A DNA stretch of 64,000 nt from Diplocloster agilis (GTDB taxonomy: Bacteria; Bacillota; Clostridia; Lachnospirales; Lachnospiraceae). Below the pieces are notes generated by a model. It ran no database searches, was not told the origin of the DNA, and saw only the letters and a program-made list of their open reading frames with translations. Location: contig NZ_JAHQCW010000012.1 in the NCBI RefSeq assembly GCF_019042275.1, positions 1 through 64,000 of the forward strand, read 5' to 3'. Position 1 is the first letter of the stretch. Each line of letters begins with the position of its first letter. The position numbers and the translations under genes were made by a program. Positions 1-7,639 of the stretch are shown in pieces.

Positions 1-295
1 TGTATGGTTATTGTAACTCTATTTTTGTCACTCGTAAACCGAAATGACGTGAATTAAGTGCTGCAAAATCAATGTTCTGTAGAAATCACGAATTCACTTT
101 GTAATTTTACCTTTTATCTCCTGCTCCTGCTATTTCCTGCTCCAACCTTTACACGGAACCTTTCCCCGTCGGCGCATCTGTCCGCCAGTATTCCAGCTTC
201 AACAAGCTGCCGCCCCTAAACTTCCGCTTCTCGAAATTATGAAAATGTGTTACTATAACAATTGTTTAAATCTAATTATAAAGGTTGTGATTCTT
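1..295. other. Leading region without a recognised gene
   Basis: No convincing open frame, RNA gene or strong repeat was seen here. The stretch from about 100 to 235 is pyrimidine-rich on the plus strand. No TPP riboswitch signature (CTGAGA box and partner) was recognised ahead of the thiamine gene. Confidence 0.4.
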
Positions 296-919
296 ATGGC
301 CCGCTGTATTATTATCACAGCGTATCATACCGGTAACATAAAAGATTCTTATGTCCCCATGCCGGGGGATTTTATCATCTGCGCGGACGCGGGATATCTG
401 CTGGCCCGTCAGGAGGGTATCACGCCTGATGCGGTGCTGGGCGATTTTGATTCCATGGAACGTTCCCAGGTAACCTGCCCGGATATTATCCATGTTCCGG
501 TGGAAAAGGACGACACCGATACGCTGCTCTGCCTGAAATACGGCATGGAACTGGGGTATCGGGAATTTCTCATGATAGGCGGGATCGGAGGACGTCTGGA
601 CCACACCATGGCTAACATACAGACCTTGCTCTATGCCCACAACCGGGGAATCGATATCGAGATGGCGGATGCCGGAAATACGGCCCGCATCTTATCTCCC
701 GGAACCTATCACCTGAAAGAAAAGGAAGGATATCAGCTCTCTTTGTTCGCCCTCACGCAAACCTGTACCGGTATTTATTATACCGGTTTGAAATATCCCC
801 TGAACAACGCCACTTTGACAAATGATTTTCCGTTAGGCGTCAGCAATTCTTTTGTTTCCAGTGAGGCCGAGATTACCTTTGCCACCGGCACAGCGCTCCT
901 GATCCTGTCCAAAGACTGA
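296..919 (+). CDS. thiN: Thiamine pyrophosphokinase
   Basis: This gene makes thiamine diphosphate by transferring pyrophosphate from ATP to thiamine in the cytoplasm. The 207-residue product has the family's Asp-rich N-terminal motifs: CADAGYLLARQ near residue 30, VLGDFDSM near 47 and DDTDT near 72, followed by GGIGGRLDHTMANI near 95. The frame opens 57 bases earlier, but the extension is hydrophobic and unlike the family. The ATG at 296, with AAGG eleven bases upstream, starts a typical MARCIIITA N-terminus. It converges with the aldo/keto reductase gene, 16 bases away. No other thiamine gene is near. Confidence 0.9.
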   Translation: MARCIIITAYHTGNIKDSYVPMPGDFIICADAGYLLARQEGITPDAVLGDFDSMERSQVTCPDIIHVPVEKDDTDTLLCLKYGMELGYREFLMIGGIGGRLDHTMANIQTLLYAHNRGIDIEMADAGNTARILSPGTYHLKEKEGYQLSLFALTQTCTGIYYTGLKYPLNNATLTNDFPLGVSNSFVSSEAEITFATGTALLILSKD

Positions 920-935
920 AAACCCGCGTACCTTG

Positions 936-1763
936 TCATTCATAGTCGTAGGTTTCCAGATCCCATCCGGTCGTAAAACCTGTGTGAAGTCCGTCGATCA
1001 GCTTCATATCCTCTTCCTCCAACTCGAAATCAAAGATATCCGCATTCTCAATTATCCGGTCTTTGTGCACTGATTTCGGGATGACCACATAACCGCTCTG
1101 TACGTCCCAGCGCAGGATGATTTGAGCCCCTGTTTTCTTATATTTCGCCGCCAGCTCCTGAATCTGCGGTATATCAAAGCTTCCCCGGATCAGGGGCGCC
1201 CACGCCTCAGGCTGGATTCCCCGCTCCTTACACCATGCGAACAATTCCGTCGGGTTCCACAGCGGATGCCGCTCGATCTGATTCAGCGCCGGAACCACTT
1301 CGCATTCCTCCATGATCCAGTTCAGGTGGCGGGGCAGGCAGTTGCACACGCCGATCGCCCTGGCCTTCCCCTCTTTGTAGAATTCCTCAAGCGCGCGCCA
1401 GGACTCGATCAGCCGCTCTTTGCGCTGTCCGGGCCAATGAATCAGGAACAGGTCAAAGTAATCGGTCTTAAGCTTCTTAAGGCTCTCCTGAAAGGTGCGT
1501 CTGGTATTTTCATAGCCCATATTGCAGGTGTCCACCTTGCTGGTCAGGAAATATTCTTTTCTGGGTACCCCGCTCAGTTCAAGCGCCTCTCCCAGCAGCT
1601 CCTCATTATGATACATCTGAGCCGTGTCAAAGCTCCTGTACCCGGCCTCCATGGCATAGCGGACGGCATTCTGCATCTCCTCTGCATCCGTCGCCAGATA
1701 TACGCCCAGGCCAAGTACCGGCATTTTCACTCCATTATTCAATGTCACCGTCTGGTTTATCAT
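936..1763 (-). CDS. Aldo/keto reductase
   Basis: This is an NADPH-dependent aldehyde/ketone reductase of the aldo/keto reductase family, 275 residues. The barrel motifs are in order: GYRSFDTAQMYHNEELLG near residue 42 (Asp and Tyr of the tetrad), LTSKVD (Lys) near 75, DLFLIHWPG (His) near 105 and VIPKSVHKDRI near 228 for cofactor binding. It is closest to the YvgN/2,5-diketogluconate reductase type. It follows the rhamnose cluster on the same strand but is separated by a terminator. Rhamnose breakdown releases lactaldehyde, so a role as lactaldehyde or methylglyoxal reductase is possible but only inferred. A TATAAT-like -10 lies at 1818-1823 without a good -35. Confidence 0.88.
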   Translation of the reverse strand: MINQTVTLNNGVKMPVLGLGVYLATDAEEMQNAVRYAMEAGYRSFDTAQMYHNEELLGEALELSGVPRKEYFLTSKVDTCNMGYENTRRTFQESLKKLKTDYFDLFLIHWPGQRKERLIESWRALEEFYKEGKARAIGVCNCLPRHLNWIMEECEVVPALNQIERHPLWNPTELFAWCKERGIQPEAWAPLIRGSFDIPQIQELAAKYKKTGAQIILRWDVQSGYVVIPKSVHKDRIIENADIFDFELEEEDMKLIDGLHTGFTTGWDLETYDYE

Positions 1764-1915
1764 ACTTCTAATCCCCTTTCTGTTTTACGCTGTCCGTATC
1801 TGAATTTACATATAACGATTATATCATTATTTTACCCCATGCGGCCGGACTTGTCGATGAGTGAATAGGAATGACCGGGAGGGCTTTTATTCCATAGGCG
1901 CACTTTCCTCAGGAA

Positions 1916-1964
1916 TAAAAAAAGCTGCCGCGCCGGCTCACTATTTTAACCGGCACGACAGCCC
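1916..1964 (-). terminator. Intrinsic terminator after rhaA
   Basis: On the minus strand, GCTGTCGTGCCGG and CCGGCGCGGCAGC form a GC-rich stem followed by a run of seven or more T. It lies directly after the L-rhamnose isomerase stop codon and closes the minus-strand cluster. Confidence 0.85.
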
Positions 1965-1977
1965 AACCTTCTCACCG

Positions 1978-3231
1978 CTATCTCAAGGACAGCACTTCTT
2001 TCTCATAACGCTGCACATCTTTCATCCACTCCGTACCCAACGGTACATTGTTCTTATAACAGTAATAATCCCACACAGCCGCATACGGATAGGTCTTCAG
2101 CTCTTCCAGCCAGGACAGCCGTCCTGTGTAATCGCCCTGATCCTCCAGCCCCTGCAGCATCGCGGTCGGCTCCAGCAGCGCCTTAAGCAGCGCTTTCATG
2201 GTGTTTCGCATACCGATCACGCAGGCGGAGATCCTATTAATGCTGCCGTCGAAATAATCCGTCCCGATATGTATCCGGTCCAGCCATCCCCCGCGCACTA
2301 CCTGGGACAGCATCGCCTGGGTCGCGTCATCGAAGGATACCACATGGTCGCTGTCCCAACGCATGGGCCTGGTCACATGCAGCGCCATTTCCTTGGAGAA
2401 CAGCATGACGGAACTGATCTTGTTGGCCACGTCCTCGGTCGGATGAAAATGCCCGGCGTCCAGACACAGGCTTCTGTCCCGCTTCGCCGCGTACATCATG
2501 TAGAATTCATGGGAACCCACCGTATAAGCCTCCACTCCGATTCCGAAGAGCTTGCTCTCCAGGGTGTCCAGATTCAACGTCTGATCCACCGGCGTGGCAA
2601 ATACCTGATCCAGGCTTTCCATCAGCCTGCGTCTCGGGGCCTCCTGGTCCACGGGATAATCTTTGTATCCGTCGCAGATCCAGTGATTGGTCACCGCCTG
2701 GATACCCAATTCTTTTCCAAAATAAGCGCCAACCTGACTGGAACGCTTACAGTGCTCGATCCAGAAATCGCGGATGTCCGCTTCCCGGCTGGACAGGGTA
2801 AACCCATTCTCCGAGTTGGGATGGGAATAACAGCTTGGATTAAAGTCCAGGCCGATTCCCCGTTCCTTCGCCCAGTCCACATAAGCCTGGTAATGCTTTG
2901 GCTCGATCTCATCCAGATCGATCTGTTCCGCCGTATCCACCTGGGTCGCCTGCAGGCTTAATTTATGTTTCCCCGGCAGCAGGGAGAATGCCATATCGGC
3001 ATCCTGGCGCAGCTGGTCCGGATTCGTGGCCACTCCGGGATAGCCGCCCGTGGACAGAATCCCGCCGCTCATAGCCGTATCTTTTTTCAGGAAACCTTTT
3101 ACATCATCCAATTGCCATGCGTTAAAGGAGATCCGGGTTCTCCCCAGAATGTCCAATGCTTTTTGCGTATCCAGGCCAATTTGCGCGTAGCGCTCTTTGG
3201 CCGCTTCATAAGCCAATTCTACTGCGTTCAT
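1978..3231 (-). CDS. rhaA: L-rhamnose isomerase
   Basis: It converts L-rhamnose to L-rhamnulose, the first step of rhamnose use. At 417 residues it has the normal family length. Diagnostic stretches are LDFNPSCYSHP near 130, VTNHWICDGYKD near 180, KLFGIGVEAYTVGSHEFYM near 232, LCLDAGHFHPTE near 262 (metal-binding Asp and His) and RWDSDHVV near 295. The start ATG at 3231 has GGAGGT just upstream. It is the last gene of a long minus-strand cluster that also holds the class II aldolase and rhamnulokinase, so the three core rhamnose enzymes are present though not contiguous. Confidence 0.97.
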   Translation of the reverse strand: MNAVELAYEAAKERYAQIGLDTQKALDILGRTRISFNAWQLDDVKGFLKKDTAMSGGILSTGGYPGVATNPDQLRQDADMAFSLLPGKHKLSLQATQVDTAEQIDLDEIEPKHYQAYVDWAKERGIGLDFNPSCYSHPNSENGFTLSSREADIRDFWIEHCKRSSQVGAYFGKELGIQAVTNHWICDGYKDYPVDQEAPRRRLMESLDQVFATPVDQTLNLDTLESKLFGIGVEAYTVGSHEFYMMYAAKRDRSLCLDAGHFHPTEDVANKISSVMLFSKEMALHVTRPMRWDSDHVVSFDDATQAMLSQVVRGGWLDRIHIGTDYFDGSINRISACVIGMRNTMKALLKALLEPTAMLQGLEDQGDYTGRLSWLEELKTYPYAAVWDYYCYKNNVPLGTEWMKDVQRYEKEVLSLR

Positions 3232-3253
3232 ATTTACCTCCAGAGGCGCTATT

Positions 3254-3892
3254 TCAACCCTTTACACCGTTTACGCATTCACAGCTGTTCACCTGATCCC
3301 GGAAAATATTGCACATAGCGTCGGCCTCGATCCGTTCCAGCATACTGTACGCCATGAACAGATCCGATCCCGATACCACCACGCCGTGTAATGGCATGAT
3401 CGCCCCGATGGGATATTTTTCCGCCAGTTCCCGGCGCGCGTCAAAATACCGGTAGACTTCTTCGTGCAGATTCGTGGTATAGGCCTGTGTATATGGGATA
3501 CATTCCACCGGCCCCCGCTTCATGGTGGCCTCCGTGATATTGGGAATCGGCTTGCTTTGAGCCACAAAAGCCATACAATACTGGGGATGCGCGTGAATGG
3601 TAGCGCCGATATTTTTAAAATTCTTAAGCAGAAGAACATGCATATATCCTTCCCGGGACAATTTTCCGGTGCCTTCCAGTACGTTCATATCATAATCGAT
3701 CAGCAGAAAATCCTCCGGTCTCATCTCACAGAAATGCCGCTCCGACATCAGGGAGGGAGAAATCAGGACGCGGTTTTCTTCCGCCAGGACTGCAAAATTC
3801 CCTCCGGCCGCGTTTGTAAGCCTCCTGTCCCACATATAGTGGGCTACCTTCGCCATCTGTTCTCTTTGTTCCATATAGGATAGATGTTCCAT
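3254..3892 (-). CDS. Class II aldolase, probable rhamnulose-1-phosphate aldolase
   Basis: This is a class II aldolase/adducin-fold enzyme of 212 residues. By context it cleaves L-rhamnulose-1-phosphate to DHAP and L-lactaldehyde. The zinc-binding HAH in TIHAHPQYC (near 95) and a further His in MPLHGVVVSG (near 167) are visible, with a Gly-rich NAAGGNFAV phosphate loop near 30. The frame is open nine codons further, but the ATG at 3892 gives the natural N-terminus. It lies 22 bases ahead of rhaA. It is shorter than the E. coli RhaD type and closer to FucA, so fuculose-1-phosphate is an alternative substrate. Confidence 0.8.
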   Translation of the reverse strand: MEHLSYMEQREQMAKVAHYMWDRRLTNAAGGNFAVLAEENRVLISPSLMSERHFCEMRPEDFLLIDYDMNVLEGTGKLSREGYMHVLLLKNFKNIGATIHAHPQYCMAFVAQSKPIPNITEATMKRGPVECIPYTQAYTTNLHEEVYRYFDARRELAEKYPIGAIMPLHGVVVSGSDLFMAYSMLERIEADAMCNIFRDQVNSCECVNGVKG

Positions 3893-3966
3893 GTTCTCAA
3901 CCTTACCTTTCCATACCATCTTTGTCTCGTTCTCCGGGGCTTTTTTCAGTTCCTTTTCCCGTTTTG

Positions 3967-4422
3967 TCAGATTCCTTCGATTTCCCCGGTCGTCTCGATC
4001 TGGGAGATCTCCCGGACTCTCACCGCATGTCTTCCGCCTTCATATTCTCCGTTGAGCCAGCATTCCAGGATCATCAGTGCCAGATCCTTTCCCACCACCC
4101 GGGAACCCATGGCCAGCATATTCGAATCGTTATGCTGCCGTGAGAGAAGCGCGGAATACGGATCGCTGCAAACCACACAGCGGATGCCCTTTACCTTGTT
4201 GGCCGCTATGGAGATGCCCACTCCGGTCCCGCAGCAGAGGATTCCCCGGTCGCATTCTTGGTTCGCCACTGCGTTGGCCGCTTTCAGCGCGTATTCCGGA
4301 TAATTACAGCGGACCGTATCATATGTTCCATAATCCACGTAGGCATATCCCTTCTCATCCAGATATTCCATGATGGACCGTTTTAATTCTATACCCACAT
4401 GGTCACTCGCCAGTGCGATCAT
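3967..4422 (-). CDS. RpiB/LacAB-family sugar-phosphate isomerase
   Basis: This 151-residue aldose-ketose phosphate isomerase has all canonical RpiB features: SDHVG at residues 6-10, the catalytic Cys in GILCCGTGVGISIA near 67, the ring-opening His in RQHNDSNML near 98 and GSRVVG near 110. That separates it from the other two RpiB-family genes in this window, which lack the His. It has a strong AAGGAGG site and sits between the aldolase and the AroE-like gene. Ribose-5-phosphate, allose-6-phosphate or a galactose-type phosphate are possible substrates. No role in rhamnose breakdown itself is known for this family. Confidence 0.88.
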   Translation of the reverse strand: MIALASDHVGIELKRSIMEYLDEKGYAYVDYGTYDTVRCNYPEYALKAANAVANQECDRGILCCGTGVGISIAANKVKGIRCVVCSDPYSALLSRQHNDSNMLAMGSRVVGKDLALMILECWLNGEYEGGRHAVRVREISQIETTGEIEGI

Positions 4423-4440
4423 CTGAACGCCTCCTTTTTG

Positions 4441-5301
4441 TTATTCGATCCCATATTCCCGGCTCAGCGCTTTGCGCATCACCTCTGCCCGGCATGTGCG
4501 GCCGGTCCAGAACCGGAAGCTGATGATCGCCTGATTGACCAGCATACCCAACCCGTCGATGCTCTTGGCTCCCCGCTTTTCTGCTTCCTTCAGGAACAGC
4601 GTGTGGGGATGGTTGGGGATCACGTCGCACACGGTCATCCGGGGGGAAACCGTGTTATAGTCCACATCCGGCTTCTGGTCCGTATCGGGATACAGACCGA
4701 TATTCGTGGTGTTCACCAGGATATCCACCTCCTGCGGTATCGCCAGGGTGTGATCCCAGCAGATATATTCCGCTTCGGCCTTTGTCTTTTCCCGAATCAG
4801 ATCGGTCAGCACTTCTCCCCGTCCCGATGCGGGCCGGTTTGCAATCAGCAGTTTTTTGGCTCCTGCGTTGGCCAGCTCTACGGCGATCGCTCTTGACGCC
4901 CCGCCCGCTCCCAAAAGCATGGCGGTTTTTCCTTCTATTGTTATGCCTTCCTCTTTCAGGGAAGTGATAAATCCTTTTCCATCCGTATTTTCCCCGTACA
5001 GCTCCCCGTCTTTTACATAGACCGTATTGACTGCGCCCATAATCTGCGCGTCACAAGCCACATGATCCAGATATTTTAAAACTTCTACTTTATGAGGTAT
5101 GGTCAGATGGATTCCTTTCATGTTCAGCGCTTTCAGCGCGCTCATCGCGGTTCCCAGATCCTCCGGATACACCAGGACCGTCAGATACCGGTACGGAATT
5201 CCCAGATCCTCAAAGGCCGCCTGAGCCACCACCACGGTCGGATTTTCATCGATCGGACATCCGAACACGCCGACTAATTCTTCCCGATAACAAGTTCCCA
5301 T
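4441..5301 (-). CDS. Shikimate dehydrogenase-like NADP oxidoreductase
   Basis: The product is 286 residues and keeps the AroE fold. LTIPHK near 65 carries the catalytic Lys, NTDGKG near 105 the catalytic Asp, GAGGASRAI near 128 the dinucleotide loop, and DGLGMLVNQA lies near the C-terminus. The N-terminal HSxSP motif, whose serines hold the shikimate carboxylate, reads DENPT instead. Together with the sugar-operon position this argues for another hydroxy-acid or polyol substrate rather than aromatic biosynthesis. The ATG at 5301 follows GGAGGAG; a TTG 12 bases upstream lies inside that site. Confidence 0.75.
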   Translation of the reverse strand: MGTCYREELVGVFGCPIDENPTVVVAQAAFEDLGIPYRYLTVLVYPEDLGTAMSALKALNMKGIHLTIPHKVEVLKYLDHVACDAQIMGAVNTVYVKDGELYGENTDGKGFITSLKEEGITIEGKTAMLLGAGGASRAIAVELANAGAKKLLIANRPASGRGEVLTDLIREKTKAEAEYICWDHTLAIPQEVDILVNTTNIGLYPDTDQKPDVDYNTVSPRMTVCDVIPNHPHTLFLKEAEKRGAKSIDGLGMLVNQAIISFRFWTGRTCRAEVMRKALSREYGIE

Positions 5302-5351
5302 ATTCTCCTCCAACGGTATATTTACCGCTCCATAAATTCCTCTGTTTTCAC

Positions 5352-6437
5352 TTACCGGACCAGAATATCAGGCCTTAAGATGGTTCTGCCGCCGCATGTA
5401 ACCTCCCGGTAGACCCAGCCTCCGGTATGGGATATGATCTCCTGGCCGTCCTCCGTAACCAGGAAGGTATCCTCCGACTTGACTCCCGCGATCGTGGGAT
5501 TCCAGGAAAACGCCTGTCTCTCCAGCACCACTTCCTGATTCCGGAAGGTGGTGCAGAAATCACGGGTCGGATATCCCAGCGGGCCTCCCTGATGGTGAAG
5601 ATGAAAGTCTTCCTCGTAGCCCAGTCTTTGATAAGCATCATATCCGGCCTGCAGCACATCCTTGACCGGAACACCCGGCTCTGTGCCGCAGATATAAGCC
5701 GCATCAATTTTTGCCACCGCATCCATGCGCTTCTCTTTGTCCGCATCCGGCGCTCCGAATGAAATAATCCGGCTCATGGATACGGTCAGCCCGTACTTCT
5801 GGGCGCATACGGCTACCATGGCGTATTGGCCGACTCTGTGCAGGGTCGGGATCGGGTGGCGGTATTTCTTAAGCCTCTCATCCGCCGCCACCAGGCAGAC
5901 CGGAACCTGATATCCGGCCGCCATCAGCATTCCCGTTGTGCGTCCCGCGATTTCTAATTCGGTCTCGCCCTTTTGGATACGCCGGCAGGATTCCTCCAAC
6001 AGCCCGGCGCTCTCCGGCCCGATCATCCGATACCGCTCCAGCTCTTCCCTGGTCAGTGTGTAGCGCAGCTTCTGAAGCTCCGCCCCTCTGTTCAAAGTGC
6101 CAAACGCGCCGCTGTCGCTGACGATATTCTTCTGTTCCAGGTAAGGCTTCAGCACTTCTTCTTCCGACTCATGCCACAGAAAGGAGATTAACTCGAATTC
6201 CTGCTGCGGCAATTCTTCTTGTGTAACCCGGTATTGCTCGCTGGAATTACAGATCACGTACTGATGGTCCATCGTAATCAGGAGTTTGGACGCCGCCGCG
6301 CCGGTTCCTTTATCCACATACGCGTATTTGCCGCCGCTCATCCAGCAGAAATTATCATTGGTGGTAAATAATACGCCGTCGTAAGCCTGATCTTCCAGGT
6401 ACTGCCGCACCCGAGCCAGCTTTTCCTGTATCTCCAT
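5352..6437 (-). CDS. M24 (aminopeptidase P / creatinase fold) protein, probably without metal
   Basis: About 361 residues with a creatinase-like N-domain (residues 1-125) and an M24 pita-bread domain. Family landmarks remain: FHLHHQGGPLGYP near 285 and VKSEDTFLVTEDG near 330. In active M24 peptidases two Asp, one His and two Glu bind metals. Here the Asp-containing region reads VSMSRIISFG, and the usual EPG Glu region reads AFSWNPTIAG, so several ligands look absent. It may be a metal-free hydrolase like creatinase. The ATG at 6437 is used here; a TTG at 6443 has better spacing (10 bases) to AGGAG. Confidence 0.65.
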   Translation of the reverse strand: MEIQEKLARVRQYLEDQAYDGVLFTTNDNFCWMSGGKYAYVDKGTGAAASKLLITMDHQYVICNSSEQYRVTQEELPQQEFELISFLWHESEEEVLKPYLEQKNIVSDSGAFGTLNRGAELQKLRYTLTREELERYRMIGPESAGLLEESCRRIQKGETELEIAGRTTGMLMAAGYQVPVCLVAADERLKKYRHPIPTLHRVGQYAMVAVCAQKYGLTVSMSRIISFGAPDADKEKRMDAVAKIDAAYICGTEPGVPVKDVLQAGYDAYQRLGYEEDFHLHHQGGPLGYPTRDFCTTFRNQEVVLERQAFSWNPTIAGVKSEDTFLVTEDGQEIISHTGGWVYREVTCGGRTILRPDILVR

Positions 6438-6457
6438 TCTCAAAGCTACCACTCTCC

Positions 6458-7432
6458 TTATTTGAATATCGCTTCCCGAATCAATCCGAATACTTTCGTA
6501 GCGTCCGTGCCGTTGATGCATTCCGTCAGTTTCTCATAACCGATCAGATCCACCGCCCGGTCGAAGGTCTGCATCATGCGGATGCTCTCCGCCGCAGCCG
6601 CGTAGCCATTCTCACGGAACGGGAAGATATCCACGGAAGTCCAGCCGTCATATCCGATCTTTCTCAGGGAATAGCACAGCTCGATATATTCCGTATAGCG
6701 GACGCTTCCAAGCATCATATCGTCATCCCATGCGCTGTAATTGTCATTGATATGCAGATTATAAAGCATTCCGTGATTCGCGCACATTTCCACTACCTGC
6801 GCCACATTTCCCTGCGCCTGGAATACATGGCCCAGATCCACGGTAAGCCCTACATTTTTGCGGTCCACATCTTTTGCAAGCAGAAGTGTGCTTCCGGCCG
6901 TGTCCAGCGTACAGCGGTTTCTCGGCTCACGAAGCTTGAATTCCAGCGCGATCTTCATATCCGGCGCATAATCACAGATCTCCCGCACCGCTTCCACCAT
7001 CAGATTCCACTGTCTGGTGTAGTCGGTCTGGAACACATAGTCAAAACCGTCTTCTCCCATCCAGATATTTACGAATTCCGCGTTAACCTTTTTGGCAAAA
7101 TCCACGGTGTCCTTGCAATATTGAACAGCCAGCGCCCGGTATTCCGGGTTCGTGTTCGTAAGAGATCCGTAACCAAAGCGCTTATCCCCGTTAAGCGGCG
7201 CGTTGACACCGGATATTTTGAAACCGTATTTGTCCGCAAGAGCCTGAATCTCAACCGGGTCTTTCTCATCGCCGTCCGGATCGTAGCAAAGCTCAAGCGC
7301 TTCCACCACGCCGGTTTTGGCCAGTCCTTCGATTCTCTCGGCCGCTGTGTTATCTTCCTTGTAACCTCCCGCCATGAAGCGGTCTACCCTGTTTCCTAAT
7401 GATCCTGTAATACATGCATATTTTAGCGCCAT
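6458..7432 (-). CDS. Sugar-phosphate isomerase/epimerase, TIM barrel
   Basis: This is a 324-residue xylose-isomerase-like TIM barrel (AP endonuclease 2 superfamily). Likely metal ligands are the Glu in IALEFKLRE near 180, Asp and His in LTVDLGHVFQAQGN near 215, and His and Asp in LHINDNYSAWDDD near 248. It opens with AGGAGG seven bases before ATG. It lies between rhaB and the M24 gene, 20 bases from the latter. The substrate is unknown. Related barrels interconvert rare ketoses or isomerise aldoses, so a second sugar besides rhamnose may be processed by this cluster. Confidence 0.75.
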   Translation of the reverse strand: MALKYACITGSLGNRVDRFMAGGYKEDNTAAERIEGLAKTGVVEALELCYDPDGDEKDPVEIQALADKYGFKISGVNAPLNGDKRFGYGSLTNTNPEYRALAVQYCKDTVDFAKKVNAEFVNIWMGEDGFDYVFQTDYTRQWNLMVEAVREICDYAPDMKIALEFKLREPRNRCTLDTAGSTLLLAKDVDRKNVGLTVDLGHVFQAQGNVAQVVEMCANHGMLYNLHINDNYSAWDDDMMLGSVRYTEYIELCYSLRKIGYDGWTSVDIFPFRENGYAAAAESIRMMQTFDRAVDLIGYEKLTECINGTDATKVFGLIREAIFK

Positions 7433-7507
7433 AATCTTTTCCTCCTGAATTTTAATGTTTTATGGTTTTGTTACTGTTCCTTTATCCTAATTGGACCTTT
7501 TGTACCT

Positions 7508-7567
7508 TTTGGACATGTCCCAAACTGAATTGGACATGTCCCAAACCGGAATGGACATGTCCCCTTT
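7508..7567. repeat. GGACATGTCC palindrome array, copy 1 (3 units)
   Basis: Perfect 10-bp palindromes GGACATGTCC sit at 7511-7520, 7532-7541 and 7553-7562, exactly 21 bp apart, with CAAACTGAATT-type linkers. The array lies between rhaB and the TIM-barrel gene, both on the minus strand. Similar arrays lie near 21.9 and 29.1 kb. The remaining bases from 7433 to 7639 show no gene. Confidence 0.9.
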
Positions 7568-7639
7568 CGTCTCTTCCGTTTGGTTTACATAACATTTCAA
7601 AACAGCGTACAGCTACCCGACCTGTCACCCTCTATCTCT

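Noticed and set aside
1-295. TPP riboswitch before thiamine pyrophosphokinase
   Set aside because: No CTGAGA-type box or matching stem was found. The gene often lacks one because it is salvage rather than synthesis.
1861-2961. Long plus-strand open frame (366 codons) opposite rhaA
   Set aside because: It is an antisense shadow of a certain enzyme gene, with no family similarity and unnatural His/Gln/Arg composition. The same holds for plus-strand frames opposite the aldo/keto reductase and the PMI-like gene.
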